This document shows positions 24,757 through 35,394 of a stretch of 64,000 nt of DNA, one piece after another; position 1 is the first letter of the stretch, and each line of letters starts with the position of its first letter. A program made the translations under genes and the position numbers. This stretch comes from Ciborinia camelliae (lineage: Eukaryota > Ascomycota > Leotiomycetes > Helotiales > Sclerotiniaceae): assembly GCA_025890175.1 (NCBI GenBank), contig JANPYM010000005.1:2465172-2529171 (forward strand), in the 5' to 3' direction. The notes under the pieces are model-generated. The model was not told where the DNA came from. It did no database searches and worked only from the letters and a program-made list of their open reading frames with translations.

Positions 24757-24764
24757 TATATAAG
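24757..24764 (+). promoter_or_regulatory. TATA box of A-T-R copy 2
   Basis: TATATAAG lies about 240 bases before the ATG at 25003 and is followed by a long CA- and TC-rich leader, the usual layout for a highly inducible fungal promoter. Confidence 0.55.
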
Positions 24765-25002
24765 ATGCCGATGTTATCGAGGTGAATACTTCTTTTCATC
24801 ATCAACAACATCTTCAACATTCTATCAAGGCATCGCCAGAACATCTCTTCACAGACTTCCAATAATTTAGTCTTAGACATCCAACATTTTACATCCAACA
24901 CCTTCACTAAAGCTTCTTTGGGCCATTCATCCATCTTCAAATCTAATCCATACTTCATATTAATATCTTTAAATTCTTCAATCACTCAACCCATCTTTAA
25001 CA

Positions 25003-28000
25003 ATGTCTCAAGCAGGAACTCTCCGATCTGATGTCCCGGCCGCCTTTGCCGCAGCCAACGCTAACCCCGCCCGCTTGGTTCATCTCATCCCAGATGAGCT
25101 CGCTAGAACTGTCCCTGATCACTCGATCTTTGCTTACCCAAAGACCGACATGCCACAAGATGGCTTTGTGGAAGTATCTGCGAAGTGTTTCGCCAATGCA
25201 ATCAACCGCACCGCTTGGTACTTGGAGTCAATCCTCGGGAAAGCCCCTGATGGTGAATTCCCAGCTGTCGCCTATCAAGGCCACAGTGAGTCTAATCCCC
25301 CCCCTTCATCATATGTCCATAACACTGATGATTATTAGGTGACATTCGTTACTTCCTGTTCATGTTCGGCGCCATCAAAGCCGGATACAAAATGCTGTAT
25401 CTTTCTCCTCGTAACAGCGTCGCTGGCTCTCTCAATGTTCTTGAGAAGTCCAACTGTCACATCTTCTTGACAGCTCGCAACACTAATGTCGAGAACATCT
25501 TGAGCCAACGCAACATGCGCACTGCAACCGTGCCTGAACTTGAAGAGTTGCTTGAAGATGAAGAGGTCCGTGCCTACCCTTACAGCAAGTCCTTTGCTGA
25601 GGCACGCACCGACCCATGTCTTGTTCTCCACACCACCGGGTCTACTGGTCTTCCAAAACCAATCACATGGAAGAATGAGATTCTCAGCACTTACGAGGCT
25701 TGGAGAACCATCCCAGCAATCGATGGTTACGTCCCTACCACTGAAGTTTACCAACAATCTCGCAGGGCTTACAACCTCATGCCTTTGTTCCACACTAGTG
25801 GTTTGAACATCGGTATCACCATGTCCCTCCTCCTCGGTGTCACCACTGTTTACGGTTCTGCCAATGTTGTACCCCACGCCGCATATGCCGATGATATCCA
25901 CAAGTACGGTGGTGTCGACGCCTCAATTGGCCCCCCATCCATCTATGAGGAATTGAGTCACGAGCCAAAATCCTTAGAACGTATCCACAATTTCAATTAT
26001 ATTCTGGTCTGTGGTGCCGCCATCTCCCAAACCGCTGGTGATATCATCTCCAAGCACTGCAGAGTTGTTTCCAACTTTGGAGCAACTGAAACTGCCTGTC
26101 TTCCGCGATTGGCACCTGCCGTCGAGGATTGGGCTTACTTCTACTGGCACCCAACCCACTCTGGTATCGTTTTCAAGGAGTACATGGATGGTCTCCACGA
26201 ACTTTACATCGAGCGAAAGCCTGAATTAGATCTCTACTACCAGGGTATCTTCAGTACTTTCCCTCAACTCGAGGAGTACTCAATGAACGATCTCTACTCT
26301 CGCCACCCTGATCCAGCCAAGCCTTTCTTGTACAAATGGAGAGGTCGTGCTGATGATGTTATCGTTCTTAGTAACGGAGAGAAACTTGCTCCAGCTCTCA
26401 TGGAAGCCTCTCTCTGCAGCAGTCCTCTTGTCAAGGGTGCCATGGTTGTCGGTCGTGGCAAATTCCAGCCTGCTGCCCTTGTCGATCTCAAGGATGCACC
26501 ACCAAACAGTGCTCGTGAGCGCCACGCGCTAATCAGAGAGATGCTCCCAGCTATCGAGCAAGCTAACAAACACGCTCCTGCTCATGGTCAACTCGATCAA
26601 TACCACATCTTGTTTGTTGATCCCAGCCGCCCAATGCACTACCTTGGTCAAGGCAAGATCCAAAGACATCAAACATACAGATTGTACGAGAAGGATATCG
26701 AGGATGTCTATGCCGCTGCCGAGAACTTTGACGATCAAATGGGCCTTAGCTCTGGTGAAATTGGGGACTTGCCCCGTGTTGACTTTGCCGACCGTACCAG
26801 CATCGCAAAATGGTTGAAAGAGCTCGTTGAAGAGACTGCCGGTATCCAGAACCTTGGACCTGATGCAGCATTCTTCGAGTCTGGCTTGGACTCCCTTCAT
26901 GTCATCCGACTAGTCCGTGAGCTCAAGATGCACGCTAAGATCTCTGGTGGCAAAAGTCTTACCCCGGATTCTCTCTCGCCTACTGTTGTCTACTCCAACC
27001 CATCTTTGGTTGAACTTTCCGAGTTCCTATACAAGACAGCAGATTTAGCACCCGAAGATCCAGATAGTGCCTACCAAAGTGCCGATTCTAGCGACAACGA
27101 AGGTAAGAACCCTAAATTGACTGCCATGGAGTCTCTCTTCCAAGAATTCGTTTCTACTCTTCCAGTTGAGACTAAGCCTCGTGTCACACCAATCACCAAT
27201 GGAACTACCGTTCTCCTCACTGGTAGTACCGGTTCTTTGGGCTCATACCTCCTCAACGAGTTGAACAACGATCCTAACGTTGAGCATATCTACGCTCTTG
27301 ACCGCTCTGCTGGTGGTGCCGAGAAGTATCAACAAGCAATCATTGCAAGAGGATTGAGCCCTATCGATTCCAAGAGAGTAACCTTCCTCAAGGCCGATCT
27401 CTCTGATCACCAATTGGGCCTCGGACACGAGAACTACACTAGGCTCTTGGACAGTGTTACTCATGTCCTACATTGCCAATGGCCAGTCAACTTCAACTGG
27501 ACTCTCAACTCCTTCAAGCCATACATTGCTGGTGTTCGCAATCTGGCTCACTTGGCTTCTAGCTCTGCCCACAATGCTTTTGTGATGTTCATCTCATCCA
27601 TCGCAGCTGTTGGTGGATACAAGGGAGTTGGTGGTGTCCCAGAAGCACCAATTCTCGACTTCACTGCCGCTGCTCCTATGGGATACGGTCAATCCAAGCT
27701 TATCGCCGAAGCCCTCCTCGACAAAGCCGCTCAAATCTCCGGTGTCCGGGCTGCTGTCTGCCGTGTTGGTATCGTTGCTGGTCCAGTCGAGCAACAAAAG
27801 GGAATGTGGAACAAACACGAGTATATTCCATCTATTATTGTCTCATCTGCCCATCTCGGTGTTGTCCCAGAGACCTTCCCATCCCGAGATCACATCGATT
27901 GGCTTCCAGTCGACAAGCTCTCGAAGGTCTTGTGCGAGATCCTCGAATCCGCATCTCAACCCGAGTTTGATGAAACCACAGGCGCCATCTCTTCTGCTCC

Positions 28001-28406
28001 TCTCCGCAGCAAGACTTACCACGTTGTCAATCCACAATTCTCTTCCTGGGAAGAGGACTTGGGACAGAACCTCCTCGCCGCTTACCCCAAGGGAATGGTC
28101 AAACCAGTAAAATTCGAACAATGGGTTGACGCACTCAAGGCTTCGGTCGATGAAGCCGAGCGCACTGGCAATGTCAATGTTGAAGCCAACCCCGCCATGC
28201 GCCTTCTTGAATTCTACTCCAAGGCAGCAGCTGGTGGCGCCGTCGAGAAAGGCGCTCGTACATTACCAACCAATATTTCTCAATCTGCCAGTAAGACTTT
28301 GAGAACACTTGGTCCTTTGAACAGAGAATGGTTGGAGAACTGGATGGTTCAGTGGGGGATTAAGGAGCCAGCAGCGATTGAGGATCAGTTCTTGGCTTTG
28401 AACTAG
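25003..28406 (+). CDS. adenylate-forming reductase (NRPS-like A-T-R), copy 2
   Basis: Two exons, 25003-25285 and 25339-28406, give 1116 residues; the 53-base intron has GTGAGT and TTATTAG borders. The AMP-binding domain carries LHTTGSTGLPKP (about 192-203), SNFGATETACL (about 339-349) and the closing GQGKIQRHQT. The carrier domain has ESGLDSLHVIR with Ser about 613. The reductase domain begins LLTGSTGSLGSYL (about 721) and has Tyr877 and Lys881 in MGYGQSKL. All parts needed for ATP-driven activation and NADPH reduction of a carboxylic acid are intact. It is only distantly similar to copy 1: A-domain motifs, linker lengths and intron positions all differ. Therefore the pair is not a recent duplication and probably uses different acids. 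Codon bias is stronger than in copy 1, with C-ending codons, which may mean higher expression. Confidence 0.93.
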
Positions 28407-30557
28407 ACTTGACTGTCATTTAACGAATCTCCTTTGTCACCATTTATTTTCTTGTATATTTTTTCTTATATGGTTTTGATTTCATGATTAGACTTGAGTT
28501 TGGGTACAGACAAGATATGGGATAGAAGGGTTTGGAGTTTGGCGTTTGAACTTTGGGATTTTATGATTATCACGATAAATGCTCAGGATAAATGCTTATA
28601 CTCAAATCGATATGAATAGCAACCAAATTTCATAACATCATAATTATATCATTTGCCACGCTGAAAGTGATATGATCTACAGTGATTGGCAACTATCCCA
28701 TATAAACTTCGATTGTAATCACAAACCCTTCCTCTCATCTTTCCAAAACTTCTCGATTTCTCTACAAATTTCCAAACTTTCAAGCATGTCGAGGTGTATC
28801 CTTAAGGTGTCGACGTGGTGGCTTAGCGCAGTGGCTCAATAAAGTGGCTGGTCAGTATACACATGTGACCATCATGTAACTACCTAATTCTCCTAATATC
28901 ATCCCCTGAAGTACTCTTACCTAATTAGGTTGTGATATCTTCATTAGTTTTATTAATTTCTCCCCAAGGACAATTTCACAATTAACGAGATATACATCAC
29001 GTGATCAGAACAGCATGCTCGGCTTTCCTTCCTCACAATCATCCATTCGGGTCCCATCACACAACCCCCTCATTAACCCCATACGTTCGTCACCAAGCAT
29101 ACACCTAACGTATGGCTTTGGCTCAGCTTATCTCCGTATCCTCAGCAACCATTATCACCCATCTGGGGGCTGAACCAAATAGGCATCACATGACTCCCTA
29201 CCACATACTGCAAATTTCCACCCATTTCCCATCCCAGCACAACGGACCCGCGTAGAATGTCATATGATAAGATTATCAAAGCAAAGCACTTTACTTGCGA
29301 TAAATAATTGGACAAATTACGATGACTGTAGATCGTATATGCGTAAGTATCCTAGATACAACTCGGGGTAGATGTTTCGGGGCTGAGCGGGAAGGATTAA
29401 GGTGAGCGGATAGGTTGAGATTGTTATGCAGGCAATCTGAGTATTGTGGGGACGGGAAGGATTTCGGGAGGGCTCGGTAGGTAGTGAGTGATTATCGGGG
29501 AAATCATGTTAGCCGAGTTTTATTTTTTTAGCCGACGTACCCCTGACTGTAGCCGCAACCTAGCCGGATCTGATTAGGCTTTCAGTAAGAGTACGGTAGT
29601 TGGGCTTTGAGGATGGAGATTTTATATCAATGCTTATCCGAGTTTATATAGTTCGGATTTCAACATTATAAATGAGTAGATTTTGATGATATAATTTTTC
29701 TGAATTTGGCATTGTAAAGTTTGAGTGTTAATTTTGGGTTGGTGTTGAAGAAAGTGTGCTCGGCAATATAATAAATTTCTATAACCAACCACTGGATCGA
29801 AATCGGCAATAATATGAATTGATGACTGCATAGATGTCGGTTGTTGATGGAGGTACCACTGTTCACAAATATGAGGATGGTATCAAGGGTTTGCATGATA
29901 CTTTCATTTGCAACATCTACATATCCATGCATGCATGCACGAACTAATGATTGGCGTTGAAGAGATGCAAGAATAAAAACTGGACAGCAATTTAAACTTA
30001 TACAACATTACAGTCACATATTACCGTACCGTTCTTTCAACAATACCCCCGAGTGTCACCCTATTCGAAGAAATTTGGTCACGATCTGCAATGCATATGG
30101 GCAGACTTTGCGTTGCTATATGAAACTTGATTGCCACTATATATTCTGACTGTATAGTACATCTGTTCCCTCTATGCGGCCCATAAGAAATCTGCCGCCC
30201 AAATACCACATCAAAAAGGAAAGAAAGCAACAATGCTCAAACTATCTCTCACAATGAGGATGCGAGCAATTGTTATACAATGACATCCTGACCAAAAGGG
30301 TCTGTGCGAATGGATCGCTAGTAGTCGATTTCTATTCGTACATTGCTGAGCAGAAAATTTTGGAACTCAAGTGGTGCATCAAAATGTTCTGGTACAGTTG
30401 ACAGGAGGTCAGAAGAAAGGAAGAGATGGGATAAGACAGCTATGATGCTTCTAAAGAGGATCTATCGACAATATAACAAGGGAAAGATGGGGAAAGCTGA
30501 GAAGTGGGAATTCTAGTCGAGATTGGGTGGCGTGGTGGAGCCTTTGAGTGGAACTGC
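28407..30557. other. intergenic between A-T-R copy 2 and the GMC oxidoreductase
   Basis: This spacer lies between two gene 3' ends. It contains the palindrome ATCACGTGAT near 28997 and an ATGCATGCATGCA tract near 29927. No open frame above 100 codons and no recognisable fragment was seen. Confidence 0.6.
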
Positions 30558-32556
30558 TTAGGAGCCGATGATATCGGAAGCAATCTTCTCAGCGAAAGCA
30601 TCTAAGGTGGGTTTTAGTAATGTTATTATGCTAATGTGTAAAGGAAGGAAAGACTTACAGACTGTGGACATAGGATGTCCAGGTGGAAGGAGTGGGAAAG
30701 CAGCAGCATCAACAACACGAACGCCAGAAACACCAAGGACTCTGGCTTTGCTATCGACAACAGTCTTGGTGTCATTTACAGGACCCATAGAGCAAGTGGA
30801 GGTTGCATGCCAAATAGTGTTGAAGCTGGTTCGGACGAAGTCCTCGATTTGAGCATCGGTGGAGATGTTGGAACCTGGGAAGTACTCATCGCCGATGACG
30901 AAGCTTTGAAGGACATCAGTGGCGTAGAATTCACGGGCACGTTTAACAGCAGCGACCATGATGTCGACATCGGACTGCTCGGTCAACCAACGTGGGTCAA
31001 TGAGAGGAGCGACGCTGGTGTCTGGGGAGGTGATGGTGACGGTTCCACGGGATCTAGGGGCAACTAGAGCAAGAGACATGGTGGCATAGTTGAATCCATC
31101 CATTGGATCAGTTCCCTCAATGACTTGGTTGCCCAAGAAAGAAGAGATGGCAATATACTCAACCTCAGGCCAATCAGCGGGGTAGGCAGCTAAGGCAGTT
31201 CGAGTCTCCTTGCTCCATTTGCTTCTATACTTCTCTGGAATCTTCTCCCATCCGAGGACATCGGTATCAGGGCTGGTGTACATACCTTCAGCCGGAGTGT
31301 TCTGATACAAGGCAGCTTGTTCAGCAGCGTAGGCGGGATCGTTTCCGAGTTTGGAGATGGTAGGAGCATTGACACGGTATCCGATACCAGTGAAGACATG
31401 ATCTTGCATTCCTTTTCCAACACCTGGACGATCGGCGATAACATCGATACCAACAGCGCTCAATTCAGCTGCAGGTCCAACACCAGAAGCCATTAGAAGT
31501 TGTGGAGATCCAAAAACACCGGCAGATACGATGACTTCCTTGTTAGCAGTCAAAGTGAATGGGTAACCACCAGTCTCGACAAGAACACCAGTTGCAGTCT
31601 TGCTATCGTCGAAGATAATCTTCTTGGCCAAGGAGAGGGTATAAACTTTGAGGTCAGGGAATTGCATACCAACACGGAGGAAAGATGTTTCGGAAGATTC
31701 ACGGGTCATCGTTTCAGCATCCAAGGTGAAGGTAGGATATGAAGATCCAATTAAGGACCCACCCAAGAAACCTGGAATAACTGGCATACCGATCTGGGCA
31801 AGACCTTCGATGGCCCATGTACCGAAAGCTTGGGCATAGTGGGACCAGGTGACTGAGAGTGGTCCAGTAGCGGGGAATTGAGCGGCTTCGGCAGCGACAT
31901 ACTCTGGGGTGGAGTTGGCGGATCGAAGATTCATGTCAGGGCCAGTGAAGTTGACAGACTTCTGGTAGAATGGAAGGAAGTTATCCCATTCGTAGCTGTC
32001 GTCACCAACCTGGTCGGCCCACTTCTTCATAGATCCCACGGTACCACGTTGGTAGACCATGAAGTTTCTGGCAGAGCAACCACCCAACGTCTTACCACGA
32101 GCATAGTGAAGAGAAGTGTTGAATGCTCCCTGTATTTCGCGTTAGCAAGTTGTTTCTATTTTCGTGTCTTGCTGTTGAACTTACCAATTGCGGGGTAGTT
32201 TGATAACCCCAATCAATCTGGGGTTGCCAATCAGTGGCACCTTTTCCAGCGAATATACCGTCAGAAGCAGGAACTTGAGAAAGGTTTCCGTTACTGATCT
32301 CATAGAAAGTTCCTGCTTCAACGACAGCCACGCTACCAGCCTCGGCCTCAGCCAATCTCATAGCGATAGTGAGACCAGCATTGCCACCACCGACGACCAC
32401 ATAGTCGTAGGTTGCGTTGCGTCCAGGAACACCAAAAGAGTTACCCAAGAGAGATCTTGCTTTAAGATGAGAAGAGCTCAAAGTAGGTCCTGCTTGGGAT
32501 TGAGAGACCAAAGATAGGGCTGCTAGCCCTACGGCTGTAAAGTCCTTGCTAAACAT
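30558..32556 (-). CDS. secreted GMC-family FAD oxidoreductase (3 exons)
   Basis: Minus-strand spliced model 32556-32185, 32129-30659, 30601-30558 gives 628 residues. The start is a signal peptide (MFSKDFTAVGLAALSLVSQS). The FAD-binding fold appears as YDYVVVGGGNAGLTIA (about 50-65). The GMC signatures follow: GKTLGGCSARNFMVYQRG across the first exon joint and GVFGSPQLLMASGVGP. The C-terminus has WHATSTCSMG, with a catalytic-type His, and HPMSTVYAFAEKI, which only appears after removing the last intron of 57 bases. GMC enzymes oxidise alcohols, sugars or aryl alcohols and pass electrons to oxygen or quinones. With aldehyde- and alcohol-forming enzymes nearby, an aryl-alcohol-oxidase-like step is plausible. 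It would act outside the cell or in the secretory route, unlike the cytosolic A-T-R enzymes. Confidence 0.92.
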
Positions 32557-32725
32557 ATCTGCTAGTGGAGAAGATGATAGACGAAGGTGGAAAAGAGAAG
32601 GTGATCTTCAAGTGAAGGAAGAATGGTAATAAGGAGAGATGCTTCTGTAATGAATGAAGCTGGGGAAAGGTGATTATGATGAGGATGAGGATGAGGATGA
32701 AGCTTGATATCGAGACCTTGAGCTG

Positions 32726-32733
32726 TTTATATA
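32726..32733 (-). promoter_or_regulatory. TATA box of the GMC oxidoreductase
   Basis: TATATAAA on the minus strand lies 170 bases before the ATG at 32556 and is followed by a short repeated GATGAG leader. Confidence 0.5.
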
Positions 32734-34142
32734 GACGTTCAACTTGATGCTTCGACCACCATTCAAGCCTCTTCCCTCCTACGGCTCACCCATGATGTTG
32801 ACTATCGTATAGTCTCACTTCGCTGCCTCCATCGAATCATATTCGATATCATGAAGTCGAGGGTGTAATCGAGGGTGTTGAAGAAAGAACCCTGGCTGTG
32901 TGTAATATCGTGTGCGGTACAGGGGCAGTGAGGATAAGATTTGTTCAGCTTGTTTTCTTCGTAGGATCAATATATTTCCTGTATTTTGTGGAACCAAGCT
33001 ACTGGGGAATTCACGTTGTCGACTCGTGGTAACCCTGATTACCTGCAATTAACGTGCAGCGGGAGAATAGCCCTGCCTTAGCTTCTACCATCGTATCATA
33101 ATCGGAAAAGGAAGGTACGCTAAAGATGAGTTAGGGCTGCTAGTGCTGATAACTGCCTTAAAATGTTATCACGACTTTGATTTCATCACATAAGCAGCCG
33201 ACCACATATTTGATCCGCGTAAAGGCCGGCAACTCTATACATCTGGTTTTACAGCAATTTGACGACTGATCACTGCATTTCTTGGGGAGATTACAGCAAC
33301 TAACGAGGTACCGTGATTAAAAACTGTCCCAAGAACTGTATACAATGCTGTGCAATAGATCCGAGTGTTTGGTCCCAAGATGTTTGGGTCAGCCTCATGT
33401 GAGTCTGTCTTCATGTCTAAGATATCGTTGTTGATGTTGTTGCCTGGTTCCCGGAGACCATGCAGAACTCAGGGTCCTGCAAAGTCACTTAGAAACAGCA
33501 GGAGGAAGCAGATATATGGACTCGGGCCCGCTACATATCTGCAAGACCCCTGAAGAAAAGGACGGGATTACATCACGTCCCATAGGCGCGGGAATGATGA
33601 TAAGATTCCGGCCGCTGAAGATATATGACTCTGCATAAAGTAATAATCTCGTTTTATCTGTACCTTAAGCACATTCTATATCTAGATATAATACGACCTT
33701 AAAAAACGCCTCATCGCAAATTGAAATGATGGAAATGAGGTTCAGATGGCAGGACCAATTACCGTAAGTCCTTTTGTTTTGAGGGGTTTTGATCTTACGC
33801 CGTCGACGTAAGTGCCATGCTTACCAAGGAAACATCGATTAAAATGCCGAGCGCACTGGCTACTTGGTACTATACAGTAAATTTGATGAGTCTTCAAGAA
33901 CAATGGTTACGGCACTAATGAAGTGGTGACCCCCACTCCTCCCCATACGAAGTAAAACAGGCACCCCACAATTTGGCATTAGAAGAGCTGGATACGGAAA
34001 TGGAGAGAAGACATATAGGTCCGCCGAATCCTTATTCTCTAGTTGCAAAATAAGCTTATGTCAACCTCTCGGCTTGTCCATAACATACGGAGGAATACGG
34101 GCCACGCCTAAGACAATATCCTGATAAAAGCATAGTCGGCCT

Positions 34143-34252
34143 GGGACCCGAGTAAAATACAGCGGGAGTTCTAGCCCAGTAATTTTGCGGCTTCAGACCG
34201 CCTCAAGTCGATCTTATTAGTATAAGCCTTTCACGTGTCAGGGACCCGAGTA
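34143..34252. promoter_or_regulatory. two copies of GGGACCCGAGTA, candidate regulatory repeat
   Basis: Two exact 12-base copies, 98 bases apart, lie 1.1-1.25 kb upstream of the transcription factor start. The shorter core CCCGAGTA also occurs twice near 15320 and 15390, beyond the end of A-T-R copy 1. A binding site is possible; chance is not excluded. Confidence 0.3.
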
Positions 34253-34748
34253 CAATGTGAATGGATGAGACTTAATGACTTGCGGTAACTGGTGTCATTT
34301 TTGTTGTTGTTCAATTGAGAAGATTCGGTGGGTAAAATTAGGTATAGTGATGAAAGTACGTACATCAGAGTCATCTAGTGATGATAATATTCCATCCATG
34401 ATAATAGAATGATGGATTAGAAATTGGAGATCTTGTAGTTCATGATGAACAACCTGGTGAACCTCTTTTTGAAAAGTTTTGTAGATTAGATTGTAACCTA
34501 AGTGGGGTGATGAAGGGCTGAAAGTCGATTTGAGTGATGCATTATGACAGATCGACAGGGGCTTTAGTGTGCCTTTATGTGGCTCATAGGCTCTTCTCCG
34601 AAGCCTAAAACGCTATCTCCGCCTAAACCAGTTGCATCGGCGCCTAACTAGTCAAAGCTTGGTAACTCTTTTCAAATAGTTGATAGGATCATTTGTAATG
34701 CATCATAGAGAATGAGATGATTTCAATGGTAGTTCCGAGAATACATTC

Positions 34749-34772
34749 AGATTTAGATTTAGATTTAGATTT
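34749..34772. repeat. (AGATTT)4 microsatellite
   Basis: Four perfect hexanucleotide units in the divergent upstream region. Confidence 0.8.
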
Positions 34773-35394
34773 AGCTATAAAACCATGAAAAGTTATTGGT
34801 CAAGCCCTACGCCCTACAGTACTACATTGTCTAATGATAACCTTGAAAGACTGAGAAGCAACTTGAATTTCTATACCTTAACCTTATTTCGGATAATTCT
34901 TAAAATCACCCGGATACCTATTTCCTTCTCTCCTAGACATTTCTTCTGATGACACTAGTTACTATCAACGGAAAAACCGAATAGTACAAAAGCCGTACTT
35001 CGTGCTACTCGAGCCATCAAACTTCCCGGGTCCCTTCAGGTGGGGCTTTGTTGGGGTAGGCACCAAAAATACACATATTGTGCCCGCCCGTGCACAATAA
35101 GGAATACTAGAGATCTGCTTCCACCTTTTTAGCACCACAAATCATACAAACTCCAAATTCTATTCTCTATCTTCATATTTTGAGACCTTCCGACGCTCCT
35201 AAAATTGGTCTTGAGAGGGACTGATTAACCATTGATAACGACTAACAGTTTGCTGCCTGTTTATGGAGCAATCTGCTATCAAATTTCAGTGACTGCGCCG
35301 CACATACATCATACATCCAATTTGCTCACATCTTCATTCAACGCAACCCCTATCTCCTTCTATCTCTAATTGATACCCATCAAAACATATCAAA

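Larger units (their letters stand above)
22755..25002. other. shared upstream region of the aldo-keto reductase and A-T-R copy 2
   Basis: A 2.2 kb divergent promoter region. It contains a TATA box and a TTCCGCGGAA palindrome on the A-T-R side. An open frame at 24211-24399 (MGKSPQLDIWSKLREIV...) looks partly protein-like but has no recognisable domain and no support. The minus-strand frame at 24659-24985 is antisense to the 5' UTR and looks spurious. Confidence 0.55.
32557..35394. other. divergent upstream region of the GMC oxidoreductase and the transcription factor
   Basis: A 2.8 kb spacer with no conserved coding sequence. It holds GGGACCCGAGTA twice (34143-34154 and 34241-34252), an AGATTT array (34749-34772) and a CGCCTAA repeat near 34600-34650. 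The length fits a large regulatory region serving both genes. Confidence 0.6.

Noticed and set aside
24659..24985. 108-codon minus-strand frame
   Set aside because: Antisense to the 5' leader of A-T-R copy 2; composition reflects the CT-rich leader.
25335..28121. Long antisense frames within A-T-R copy 2
   Set aside because: Shadows of strong codon bias in the sense gene; no conserved motifs.
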